A DNA stretch of 25,818 nt. It comes from DTDX01 sp964608455 (GTDB lineage Archaea; Thermoproteota; Bathyarchaeia; 40CM-2-53-6; DTDX01). Each line of letters starts with the position of its first letter. Positions within the stretch are counted from its first letter, which is position 1. Location of the stretch: the NCBI GenBank assembly GCA_964608455.1, contig CAZSNM010000016.1:1-25818 (forward strand). The letters run 5' to 3'. The translations under genes were made by a program, and so were the position numbers. Below are positions 16,546-24,252 of this stretch, in pieces. The notes below the pieces were generated by a model. That model made no database searches. It was not told the origin of the DNA and worked only from the letters and a program-made list of their open reading frames with translations.

Positions 16546-17154
16546 CTACCTTTTAACTAGGTTAACAAAATTTTCTAGGATTTTTAATCCATTTTTACTG
16601 CTTTTTTCAGGATGAAATTGCACCCCATAAATATTATTTTTTGCTATAATTGATGGAAAAGTTATGCCGTAATCTGTTGTTGATAAAACTACTTCAGGTT
16701 CTTCTGGTTTAACTACATAAGAATGAACAAAATATAGAAATGATCCATTTTCAACCCCATTTAAAATTTCATTTTCCTTAACTATTTTTATACTATTCCA
16801 TCCTATATGAGGAAGCTTTACAACTTCAGGTAGTTTAATAACATTTCCTTTAATTAAGTTTAATCCTGGAAAAATTCCCCCTTCAAAGCTTTTTGTAAAA
16901 AAAAGTTGAAGACCTAAGCATATTCCTAAAATAGGTTTTCCAGAATCAACTAATTTTTTAATGGTTTCTTCTAAACCTTCAAGTTTCTCTCTTGCTTTTT
17001 TAAATGCTCCTACACCAGGCAATATCAATGCATCAGCTTTTTTAATTTCCCCCTCTTTACTAGTGATTTTTACCGTTGCTTTAAGATTTTCTAAAGCTTT
17101 AGAAACACTTTTAAGATTTCCTACACCATAATTTAAAATTACTATTTTAGACAT
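16546..17154 (-). CDS. hisH: Imidazole glycerol phosphate synthase, glutaminase subunit
   Basis: Class I glutamine amidotransferase that feeds ammonia to HisF. 202 residues with the oxyanion block PGVGAF, the nucleophile in GICLGLQLFF (C79), and the His-Glu pair of the triad in VQFHPEKS. Length is normal for HisH. It sits 6 bases after hisB and 7 bases before hisA in the operon. Confidence 0.97.
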   Translation of the reverse strand: MSKIVILNYGVGNLKSVSKALENLKATVKITSKEGEIKKADALILPGVGAFKKAREKLEGLEETIKKLVDSGKPILGICLGLQLFFTKSFEGGIFPGLNLIKGNVIKLPEVVKLPHIGWNSIKIVKENEILNGVENGSFLYFVHSYVVKPEEPEVVLSTTDYGITFPSIIAKNNIYGVQFHPEKSSKNGLKILENFVNLVKR

Positions 17155-17160
17155 GAAATT

Positions 17161-17739
17161 TTAAAGGGCCTCCTTAACGCTTGGAATTTTTCCTTTTAAT
17201 TTTTCATCAATTGAAATTGCTTCTTTTAAAGCTAAAGCAAAAGATTTTGCTGCAGCCTCAACTTTATGATGAGCATTAACTCCATAAATAACTTTAATAT
17301 GCAATGTGGATTTTGAAGCTTGAGCTAAAGAAGAGAAAAAGTGAATTATATCTTCTGTTTTTGCATCTTCTATTTTCTCCTGAGAAATGTTAAGGTTTAT
17401 TTTAGCGTAAGGTCTTCCACTTAAATCAATTACTGTTCTAGCTAAAGCTTCATCCATAGGTATGTATGCATATCCAAAACGTTTAATTCCCTTTTTCTCT
17501 CCTAAAGCCTCTAAAATAGCTGAACCAATAGCTATTCCTACATCTTCAATTAAGTGATGCGCTAAATCTCCAGAAGCTTTAATTGTTAAATCAATCATTG
17601 AATGTTTAACTATTGTAGTTAAAATATGATTAAAAAATTTAATTCCTGTTTCTACCTCAGATTTTCCTTCACCATCAAGATTTATTATTCCTGAAATTTC
17701 CACTTCTTTAGTTTTTCTTTTTATTTTTGCTTCTCTCAA
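17161..17739 (-). CDS. hisB: Imidazoleglycerol-phosphate dehydratase
   Basis: Dehydrates imidazole glycerol phosphate to imidazole acetol phosphate. 192 residues, the single-function form without the N-terminal phosphatase of enteric HisB. The manganese-binding histidine motifs FFNHILT, DLAHHLIEDVGIAIG and GVNAHHKVEAAAKSFA are intact. TTG start at 17739 directly behind AAAGGAGGAG. It is located next to a HAD phosphatase that probably supplies the missing phosphatase activity. Confidence 0.97.
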   Translation of the reverse strand: MREAKIKRKTKEVEISGIINLDGEGKSEVETGIKFFNHILTTIVKHSMIDLTIKASGDLAHHLIEDVGIAIGSAILEALGEKKGIKRFGYAYIPMDEALARTVIDLSGRPYAKINLNISQEKIEDAKTEDIIHFFSSLAQASKSTLHIKVIYGVNAHHKVEAAAKSFALALKEAISIDEKLKGKIPSVKEAL

Positions 17740-17757
17740 TTTTTCTCCTCCTTTATC

Positions 17758-18849
17758 TTAAAAAATTAAACTTAATTCATTAACGTTTTTTAAGATAATA
17801 TCTGCATTATTTTGTGAAAAGTTTTTTGAAACAATAATTGATAATGATTTTGTTAAGTATTTTGCTTTTAGTTTTTCAATTAAAATAGCCTCAGCTGCTG
17901 TATCGCCTACATACGCTAAAAATTTATTTTCAGCTTTTAACTCCTTAAGAAGATTAAAAAATGGGGTTGGATTTGGCTTTCCTGGATCTCCTAAAAAACT
18001 AAACTTGTTTATTTCCTCTCTAAAATATGAAGCATTTAAATTAAAATAGTCTTTAAGTTTAAACTTTTCTAATACATAAATTGCTTGTTTTCTAGGTCTT
18101 TCACTATAAATTATAAGTTTACCAAATTTTTCATAAAGTTTTTTTAAGGTTTCAATTGTTATAAGAGGTTTTTCATTTTCTATAAAGCCTTTACCTAAAT
18201 TGAATAATGCTGATTGATTATAAAATTCTTCATAAAGTTTTCTTCCTAAATAAAATTCTTCAAAAATTTTTTGAATTAAATCTTCTTTATTTACCTTTGT
18301 TTGAATAAAATTTTTTAATTTAGGTAAAGAATCGATTAACTCTGGAAAAATTTTTTGTAACGCTTTAAGCTCATCATTTTCTTTTAAAAATTTTAATAAA
18401 GGCTCAAATCCCCTTTCTTTATCTTTCTTCACCAAAATTAAATAGGTTATAGTTAATTTTTCAGATTCGAAAATCTTTCTTAATTTCTGGATAATATTTA
18501 AAACTTCTTTTAAATTATTTCCTTCTTTAATTACCTTTAAGCAATTTTTACTTTTTAAAGTTAGGACTGAAAGAAAATATAGAATAAAAAGCTTTGTTAA
18601 TTTCCAGTCATCATTATACATGCCTGTGACTTTAAATTTTTGAATCTCCTTTTGAGTAATTAAATTTAAATAAGATCCCTTAAGTTTTAATAATTGAATA
18701 AAATAAAAATTTACTGTTTTTTGAATAGTTTTCCAAAAAGAATTTTTTGTTGAAAACAATACTCCATCAAAATCTAAAATTAGAACTTCTATATTTTGTA
18801 ATTGAGTTAAAAGTTTGTTAAGGTTTTTCAAAATCATTTTAAGCTTCAT
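17758..18849 (-). CDS. HAD-superfamily phosphatase, candidate histidinol-phosphatase
   Basis: 363-residue haloacid-dehalogenase-type protein. Motif I is LDFDGVLFS (D26 nucleophile, D28), motif II is the serine in LIIYSERPRK, motif III is the lysine of GDPGKPNP, and motif IV is YVGDTAAEA. A very large, lysine-rich alpha-helical cap (about residues 40-230) sits between motifs I and II. Its place between hisC and hisB, with HisB lacking a phosphatase domain, makes it the best candidate for histidinol-phosphate dephosphorylation (context-based inference). The start overlaps hisC by 11 bases; an alternative ATG lies 4 codons downstream. Confidence 0.75.
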   Translation of the reverse strand: MKLKMILKNLNKLLTQLQNIEVLILDFDGVLFSTKNSFWKTIQKTVNFYFIQLLKLKGSYLNLITQKEIQKFKVTGMYNDDWKLTKLFILYFLSVLTLKSKNCLKVIKEGNNLKEVLNIIQKLRKIFESEKLTITYLILVKKDKERGFEPLLKFLKENDELKALQKIFPELIDSLPKLKNFIQTKVNKEDLIQKIFEEFYLGRKLYEEFYNQSALFNLGKGFIENEKPLITIETLKKLYEKFGKLIIYSERPRKQAIYVLEKFKLKDYFNLNASYFREEINKFSFLGDPGKPNPTPFFNLLKELKAENKFLAYVGDTAAEAILIEKLKAKYLTKSLSIIVSKNFSQNNADIILKNVNELSLIF

Positions 18850-19927
18850 TTAAAATTTTTTTTAATCCATAAATGAACCTTATATTCATTTTTCTAGTTC
18901 CAACAGTAACTCTTAAACATTTTTCTAAAAGAGGGTCTTTATTCCTATTCTTTACATAAACTCCTAAAAGCTTAAGTTTATCACATATAAATTTTGTTGA
19001 TAAATTGTTTTTATTAACTTTAAATAGAATAAAATTTGCTTTTGAAGGAAAAGGCGTAACTCCATCTATTTTTTTAAGCTCATTAAATAACCATTCCCTC
19101 TCCCTAACAATGGATTTAATTTCTTTTTTAAATAAATTCCAATTTTTTAAGGTTATTTTAATGATTTTCTGAGTTAAAGAATTAACTGAAAATGGTGCTG
19201 AAACCTTCATTAAATAATTAACTACTTTTTCATTAGCTGCTGCGAAACCCGCTCTAATAGAAGCTAAACCAAAAGATTTAGAAAAAGACCTTAAAACAAC
19301 TAAATTTTCATATTTTTCAACTAAATTAATTATAGAATAATCTGCAAAATCTACGTAAGCTTCATCAACAACAACTAAACCATCAAAATTTTTTAAAACT
19401 TTTTCAACATCTTTTATATCAAATTGATTTCCAGTGGGGTTGTTAGGTGAACAAATAATAACCATTGATGTTTTTGAATCACATTTATTTAAAATTTCAT
19501 CTACATTTAATTGAAAATTCGGTTTTAATAAAACCTCTTTTTTTTCTCCACCATAAAGCTTTATGAAAAAAGAATACATAGCAAATGTTGGTTCATTAAT
19601 TATAACATTACTTCCCTTGGAAATGAAGGTTCTTGAAAGCTTATCTAATAAATCATCTGAACCATTACCTACAAATATTTTTTCCTCTTTTAAACCATAA
19701 AATTCAGCTATTGCTTCAGCAGCTTCTTTTCCATATGGTTTTGGATAAAGCCTAAAGTCAACTTCTTTAATTGCTTCTTTAACAATTTTTTTAATTTCCC
19801 TATTTGAAACTAGCAAGTTTTCATTTAAATCTAATTTAGCTATAGCTTTTAAATTTTTTATTTCAAGCAAATCTTTAACATCATACGGTTTAACTTCTTC
19901 AATTTCAGGTCTAATTAAAAGCTTCAT
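18839..19927 (-). CDS. hisC: Histidinol-phosphate aminotransferase
   Basis: PLP-dependent class I/II aminotransferase converting imidazole acetol phosphate to histidinol phosphate. 362 residues with LDLNEN at the N-terminus, PNNPTG (N163), VVVDEAYVDF (D188, Y191) and the Schiff-base lysine K217 in LRSFSKSFGLASIRAGF. C-terminal LRVTVGTRKMN carries the phosphate-binding arginine. It overlaps the end of hisG by 17 bases and the HAD gene by 11, indicating tight translational coupling. Confidence 0.96.
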   Translation of the reverse strand: MKLLIRPEIEEVKPYDVKDLLEIKNLKAIAKLDLNENLLVSNREIKKIVKEAIKEVDFRLYPKPYGKEAAEAIAEFYGLKEEKIFVGNGSDDLLDKLSRTFISKGSNVIINEPTFAMYSFFIKLYGGEKKEVLLKPNFQLNVDEILNKCDSKTSMVIICSPNNPTGNQFDIKDVEKVLKNFDGLVVVDEAYVDFADYSIINLVEKYENLVVLRSFSKSFGLASIRAGFAAANEKVVNYLMKVSAPFSVNSLTQKIIKITLKNWNLFKKEIKSIVREREWLFNELKKIDGVTPFPSKANFILFKVNKNNLSTKFICDKLKLLGVYVKNRNKDPLLEKCLRVTVGTRKMNIRFIYGLKKILNEA

Positions 19928-20558
19928 TTTTCTTCACTATTTCATCAACTTTCTCAATAAACTCTTTAATTTTATTAAAGCTTCTATAAGCAATTTTATT
20001 ACAGATTAACCTAGCTGTAGACTCCAATATAACCTCAATTTCTTTTAAACCATTTTTCCTTAATGTTTCTCCTGTTGTTGAAAGATCCACTATTGCATCT
20101 GCTAAACCAAGTTTTGGAGTTAATTCTGCACCTCCCCTAACTGTTAAAATTTCAACAGGTTTTTTTAATGAATCAAAGAATTTTCTTGTTAAATTTGGAA
20201 ATTCCGTAGCCACTCTAGTATTTGATGGAAGCTCAATAGCTTTATTCCATTCTGCCTCCATGGGCACAGCCAATACAAGTTTGCATTTTCCAAATTTTAA
20301 ATCTGAAACTTCATATACATCTGCTCCTCTTTCTAAAATTATGTCATGTCCAGTTATTCCTAATGTTGCTGCTCCATATTGAACATAAAGCGGAATATCA
20401 AAAGCTCTAGCTAACACAACTTCGAATTCTGGATGTGAAGTTTTCAAAATATATTTTCTTTCTTGCTCTTCGATTTTTAATCCAATTTCCTCAAGAATTT
20501 TTAAGGCTGAGGGTTTAAGCCTACCTTTACTGGGCAAAGCTATTCTAAAGCAATTCAA
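19911..20558 (-). CDS. hisG: ATP phosphoribosyltransferase, short catalytic form
   Basis: First, committed step of histidine synthesis (ATP + PRPP). About 215 residues with LPSKGRL, the PRPP-loop region GGAELTPKLGLADAIVDLSTTGETLRKNGL, and no C-terminal ACT-like regulatory domain. It is therefore the short HisG that needs HisZ, which is the gene directly upstream. I choose TTG at 20558 (MNCFRIALPSKGRL) because the GGAGG lies just upstream. The longer frame to 20582 would include that ribosome site and overlap hisZ. Confidence 0.93.
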   Translation of the reverse strand: MNCFRIALPSKGRLKPSALKILEEIGLKIEEQERKYILKTSHPEFEVVLARAFDIPLYVQYGAATLGITGHDIILERGADVYEVSDLKFGKCKLVLAVPMEAEWNKAIELPSNTRVATEFPNLTRKFFDSLKKPVEILTVRGGAELTPKLGLADAIVDLSTTGETLRKNGLKEIEVILESTARLICNKIAYRSFNKIKEFIEKVDEIVKKNEAFN

Positions 20559-20562
20559 ATAA

Positions 20563-21786
20563 TTATGTTTCCTCCTTAACAATATTTTTTAAAGCCTCAT
20601 CTATGCTTAATCTTTTTTTCTCTCCAGTTTTCACATTTATTACTAAAGCATAATCGTTAATTAAGTCCACTATAGTGTTTGCTTTATAGCTTTCAGCAAT
20701 CTTTTTTTCTTCTTCTATCGTTTTCGCAGGTTCCCAAACTACTATTATTTTGTTTCTTCTTAATTTTGAAGCGAACTCATTGCTAAGCTTTGAATATGAA
20801 GCTTTTAAAATAATTGCTTTTCTATAATTATTAATCTGCGATTGATTTTTAACTATTTTAAGACACTCAGTAACATCTATTGCAAATCCTGTTGCTGGTA
20901 GATCCTCACCGAATTTTTTTAATAATTCATCGTATCTTCCCCCTCCAGCAATTGGAAAACCTAAAGTTGGTAAAGAAACTTCAAAGATTACTCCACTATA
21001 ATACTCTATTCCTCTAGTTAAAGCAAAATCAAAAAATAATTCTTTTAATCCTATGGTTTCTAATTTTTCATTTACTTCAAGAAGATTTACTAAAGCATTT
21101 TTTATATTTTGATAATTTTCCGCCTCTTTAAGGATATCTTTTATTTCTGAAACTTTAAAGCATTTAAAAAGTTTTTTTAAAATTAAAGCAAGTTTTAAAG
21201 GGCAATTTTTATTTTCTAAAAATCTTTCAAATCTTGAATAATCTTTATAGCCCGTTATTTCAAAAAACTCTTCTTTTTCTTTAGAGTTTAAATTTAATTC
21301 TTTTACAACCTCTTTTAAAATGGTTGCGTGACTTACATCTATTCTAAAATTCGTTAAACCTAAAGAGTCTAAAGCTTCTGTTAGAAGCATTAAAACTTCA
21401 GCATCAGCTTCAGCATCTTTTCTACCAATTAGTTCAACTCCAGCTTGCCAAAACTCTCTAAATCCACCAGGTTTATCAATTGTTCTTCTAAAGACATTTA
21501 CTATATAATATACTCTAATTGGTTTATAAGCTAAACGCAACTCACTTGTTAAAATTCTGGCAGTTGGAATAGTTGCTTCAGCTCTTAAAGCAAGAACTTT
21601 TCCATCTAAATCTTGAAATTTAAACATGTTATCAATTAATTTTGAGCCTGCTCCAATAGATAAAACATCTGCGAATTCTATGGTTGAAGGAATTACTTCT
21701 TTATATCCCCAAAGCTCAAATTTTTCTCTTAATTTTTCCTCTATATATCTATAAATTTTTGCTTCCTCAGGTAAAATATCTTTCAT
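20563..21786 (-). CDS. hisZ: ATP phosphoribosyltransferase regulatory subunit (HisRS paralogue)
   Basis: Histidyl-tRNA-synthetase-like protein that activates short HisG and confers histidine feedback. It shows class II motifs: GKVLALRAEATIPTARI, VFRRTIDKPGGFREFWQAGVELIG, LTRGIEYYSGVIFEV and AGGGRYDELLKKFG followed by ATGFAIDV. The last is HisZ-like, as is the adjacent short HisG. It is about 407 residues from the only usable in-frame ATG. However, the codons just before that ATG read LPNG, completing the conserved LPxGxxDxLPxEA motif, so the true N-terminus is further upstream (see finding at 21787-21832). A genuine HisRS is less likely given the gene order and short HisG. Confidence 0.88.
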   Translation of the reverse strand: MKDILPEEAKIYRYIEEKLREKFELWGYKEVIPSTIEFADVLSIGAGSKLIDNMFKFQDLDGKVLALRAEATIPTARILTSELRLAYKPIRVYYIVNVFRRTIDKPGGFREFWQAGVELIGRKDAEADAEVLMLLTEALDSLGLTNFRIDVSHATILKEVVKELNLNSKEKEEFFEITGYKDYSRFERFLENKNCPLKLALILKKLFKCFKVSEIKDILKEAENYQNIKNALVNLLEVNEKLETIGLKELFFDFALTRGIEYYSGVIFEVSLPTLGFPIAGGGRYDELLKKFGEDLPATGFAIDVTECLKIVKNQSQINNYRKAIILKASYSKLSNEFASKLRRNKIIVVWEPAKTIEEEKKIAESYKANTIVDLINDYALVINVKTGEKKRLSIDEALKNIVKEET

Positions 21787-21831
21787 TCCATTTGGTAATT
21801 GAGGCGTTATGAACGTTAGGCCCCCTTTCCA

Positions 21832-21877
21832 TTTTTTCTCCCACGGATTTATGATTTTTATCCCACTTTTTACCCAC
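21832..21877. promoter_or_regulatory. Triple T5-CCCAC element, candidate his operator
   Basis: CCCAC occurs at 21840, 21862 and 21873, each preceded by a T5 tract with one or two intervening bases (on the minus strand GTGGG-AAAAA). The intervals are 22 and 11 bases, about two and one helical turns. The outer copies share CCCAC(G/A)GATTTAT. The array lies between the hisZ start and the divergent AbrB-ACT regulator. Confidence 0.5.
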
Positions 21878-21893
21878 AGATTTATATAAATCT
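21878..21893. promoter_or_regulatory. Palindromic TATA box, possibly bidirectional
   Basis: AGATTTATATAAATCT is a perfect 16-bp palindrome, about 35 bases before the ATG of the AbrB-ACT gene. Because a TATA box is read the same way on both strands here, it could also serve the his operon, giving a leader of roughly 30-60 bases. Confidence 0.55.
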
Positions 21894-21927
21894 TTCGCTT
21901 TATTTTTTCAAAAAGGAAGATTAAAAA

Positions 21928-22335
21928 ATGAGGCTCTCAAAAATTGTTAAGTTGGATTCTAAAGGAAGAATATTGATTCCATCAAGCATAAGAGCGGGAT
22001 TAGGGCTATCTAAAGGTATGTATTTAATGATTCATGCAGATCTAGATGAGAAAAAAGCACATTTAACTCCATTTGCTGATCCTAAAGCTAAACTTGTAAA
22101 CTTTAAAATAACAATTTTGGATATACCTGGTGCTTTAGCTAAAGTAGCTTCTATTTTAGCTGAATATGGCATAGACTTACTTTCAAGCGAATCAAGAACT
22201 CTTCAAAGAGGAAAACTTGCTGAATGGAATGCCATAGGTGATATATCAAAATGCAAAATTAACTTTAATGAATTAAAAAAGGCTTTAGAAAAGGAATCTT
22301 TAATTAAAAATATTCAATTTAAAAAGGTATTTTAA
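21928..22335 (+). CDS. AbrB-type DNA-binding protein with ACT domain
   Basis: 135 residues in two parts. Residues 1-45 (VKLDSKGRILIPSSIRAGLGLSKGMYLMI) form a SpoVT/AbrB swapped-hairpin DNA-binding domain. Residues about 56-130 (VNFKITILDIPGALAKVASILAEYGIDLLSSESRTL) form an ACT domain, the usual small-molecule sensor for amino acids. A dimeric, amino-acid-responsive transcription factor is the natural reading. It is divergent from the his operon and shares its promoter region, so histidine is the first ligand to suspect (inference). AAGGAAG precedes the ATG. It overlaps the convergent kinase gene by 4 bases. Confidence 0.85.
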   Translation: MRLSKIVKLDSKGRILIPSSIRAGLGLSKGMYLMIHADLDEKKAHLTPFADPKAKLVNFKITILDIPGALAKVASILAEYGIDLLSSESRTLQRGKLAEWNAIGDISKCKINFNELKKALEKESLIKNIQFKKVF

Positions 22336-23396
22336 ACTTTGAATTCTATTTTATTATTTTCCAGCCACCTCATTAAATCTAAATCATGAATTAAAAACTT
22401 TAAATATTCCTCCACATTTTTTACTCCAGAATAAAAATCGCTAATATCCCAATGAATTAAAAAAATGTTTACAGCCTTCATTAAAACAGGTAAAGCTTCA
22501 ATTTCCCTTTTGTTTAAAGCTTCATTTTCTTTTTTAGCTTCTATAAAAGCTTCTTGATAAGCTTTAAAAAACTCTAAAGCCTTACTAACATCTATGGTAT
22601 TTTCCCCTTTTTTGCCCCATATTCCACACGTATAATAAATGGCATAAGCAACATCGTAAGCTCTTGCATCCCATTTAACCCAATCAAAATCGTACATGGC
22701 AGTAACCTTATTATCTTTAAACTTTAAATTTCCAAGGTGGAAATCGCCAAAAATAACCATTTTAGGAAGATTTGCATAATCAATTGTTTTTAACTCTTTA
22801 TAAACTTCAACGCATTTATCTTCAAGTTCTTCCTTATTGGCTAAAAACAACTCACAAAACCTTGTTGCATCAGCTTTTCTAGAAAGATTTTCAAACTCCT
22901 TTCTTAAATTAAGAATTAATTTATCAAGCGGAACTGTTTTCTTTTTTGCTTTAGGTTTAAAATCTTTAACATATATATGATATTCAGCTAAAGTTTTAGC
23001 TGCCTCCCTTAACTCTAAAGGGTTACAGTAAGGATAATACCAAGTATACTTATCTTCACCTTTTGCAAACTCAAACATAGCATAAAACACTAATTTTTTA
23101 TAAGCATTTTTTCTTTCAAATTTAGCTACATAAGTTTTTCCAGCTTTAGTTTTATAAAGTTGAGGAGTTTTATTAAAACCTGAGTTTATTAAATGCTTTA
23201 TAAGCTCATGCTCAAACTCCACTTCACTTCTTCGAGCAGTATCCCTATAACGTCTTAAAAAATATTTTCCGCTGGAAGCTTCAATAACATAGCTTATATT
23301 GACGTATCCGCCACTTACTCTTTCAACTTTAACAACTTCCCCTAAATCATAATTTTCTTTAATAATATTTTTTATATGGTTTAATTCATTCTCCAA
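22332..23396 (-). CDS. Aminoglycoside-phosphotransferase-family small-molecule kinase
   Basis: Protein-kinase-like fold kinase of about 354 residues. VSGGYVNISYVIEASSGKYFLRRYR is the nucleotide-binding loop with the lysine/arginine strand. IFGDFHLGNLKF is the catalytic loop (D near residue 218, N near 223), and AMYDFDWVKWDARAYDVAYAIYY is the metal-binding DFD region. The family includes homoserine kinase II, methylthioribose kinase and antibiotic kinases; this sequence looks closest to the homoserine-kinase-II-like housekeeping group, but the substrate is not determinable. I choose TTG at 23396, 8 bases after GGAGG; a GTG at 23417 would give 361 residues. Confidence 0.8.
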   Translation of the reverse strand: MENELNHIKNIIKENYDLGEVVKVERVSGGYVNISYVIEASSGKYFLRRYRDTARRSEVEFEHELIKHLINSGFNKTPQLYKTKAGKTYVAKFERKNAYKKLVFYAMFEFAKGEDKYTWYYPYCNPLELREAAKTLAEYHIYVKDFKPKAKKKTVPLDKLILNLRKEFENLSRKADATRFCELFLANKEELEDKCVEVYKELKTIDYANLPKMVIFGDFHLGNLKFKDNKVTAMYDFDWVKWDARAYDVAYAIYYTCGIWGKKGENTIDVSKALEFFKAYQEAFIEAKKENEALNKREIEALPVLMKAVNIFLIHWDISDFYSGVKNVEEYLKFLIHDLDLMRWLENNKIEFKV

Positions 23397-23417
23397 ATAT
23401 GAAACCTCCAAATTCAC

Positions 23418-23541
23418 TTTATCTTCAAAATAAAATCATAAAAATTTAGTAGAAAAGTTTTTAAATCGTAGCTAATCTTTATTTATTAACTATATAAATT
23501 ATTTATAATTAAATGTATGTTTTGTTTTCGGAGGTGCTATT
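23418..23541. promoter_or_regulatory. Divergent promoter region before the methylamine-type cluster
   Basis: 124 AT-rich bases. TTAACTATATAAATTATTTATAATT (about 23486-23512) holds TATA-like boxes for the plus-strand genes. GGAGG at 23530-23534 serves a TTG at 23542. Confidence 0.4.
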
Positions 23542-23685
23542 TTGCCTTCTGATGAAGAAATGATTCAGGAAGCTTTAAAAACTGTTGAAGCAGCTCAAAA
23601 AGCGGGGTTAATATTAAGAATTGTCGGGGCTGGAGCTGTAAGAATTCATTGCTCAAACAATTTAACTCTTCATAAAGCTTTTTAA
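23542..23685 (+). pseudogene. Truncated nucleotidyltransferase-fold gene (N-terminal remnant)
   Basis: A 47-codon frame with GGAGG and a TTG start, ending in TAA. Its sequence LILRIVGAGAVRIHCSN parallels IPLRLMGALAIYVHCSD of the full-length protein at 3620-4381, with the preceding helix also alignable (IQEALK vs INEAVK). The catalytic DxD and everything after are missing. The start signals are intact and the 3' part is gone, as expected for a decayed or deletion-truncated paralogue. It could still be translated as a leader ORF for the next gene, 11 bases downstream. Confidence 0.6.
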
Positions 23686-23696
23686 ATAAAGAATTA

Positions 23697-24210
23697 ATGT
23701 TTGAAATCTTGAAAATTCATGGAATAGAACTTAAATACCCTGAAGAATGGGTTATTCACCCAATAACTAAACTTGAAAGGCTTAGAGGCGAATTAGCTTT
23801 TAGTTTAAACATTCAAAAAGCAACGCCTACGCTTATGCTTTCATGGAAACCTTTAGAACAATCTAAAAGGAAATATAATTCANNNNNNNNNNNNNNNNNN
23901 NNNNNNNNNNNNNNNNNNNNNNNNNNNNNNNNNNNNNNNNNNNNNNNNNNNNNNNNNNNNNNNNNNNNNNNNNNNNNNNNNNACGGCTGCATTTTACAAT
24001 GTTAAAGTAACCCTTTATAAACCTGCTCTAATAATGGTTAAACCGAAATTTACAGTTAAAATTGTAAAATTTGCAATGCTTTTTTGCGAAGAATCCGATA
24101 GATCGATTATAATTTATTCTGAAACAGAAGAAACTGAAGAAAAAGAAGATTTATTCAAAGAAATTCTTTCATCATTAATATGTCATCAACCAAAAATCTT
24201 AAATAAATAA
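23697..24210 (+). CDS. Unknown protein interrupted by an assembly gap
   Basis: The left part encodes about 62 residues (FEILKIHGIELKYPEEWVIH ... TPTLMLSWKPL). The right part, in a different frame only because the gap length is arbitrary, encodes TAAFYNVKVTLYKPALIMV, then CEESDRSIIIYSETEE and a C-terminal helix ending at the TAA at 24208-24210. Both read as one small beta-rich cytosolic protein, perhaps 130-180 residues. I do not recognise the family. It precedes the MtmB-like methyltransferase by a short spacer on the same strand and so may belong to that operon. Confidence 0.6.
23883..23982. other. Assembly gap of 100 Ns
   Basis: Exactly 100 unknown bases inside the gene above. The flanks do not share a repeat, unlike the first gap, so real sequence is missing and the reading frame across it is unknown. 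Confidence 0.98.
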
Positions 24211-24252
24211 ATATATAAGAGAGAATAAAAAGAAAGGATGGAGGAAAAAATT

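Noticed and set aside
21766..21832. 21-codon ORF upstream of hisZ as a histidine attenuator leader peptide
   Set aside because: It contains only one histidine, and transcription attenuation by leader peptides is not expected in archaea. It is better explained as the displaced start of hisZ.
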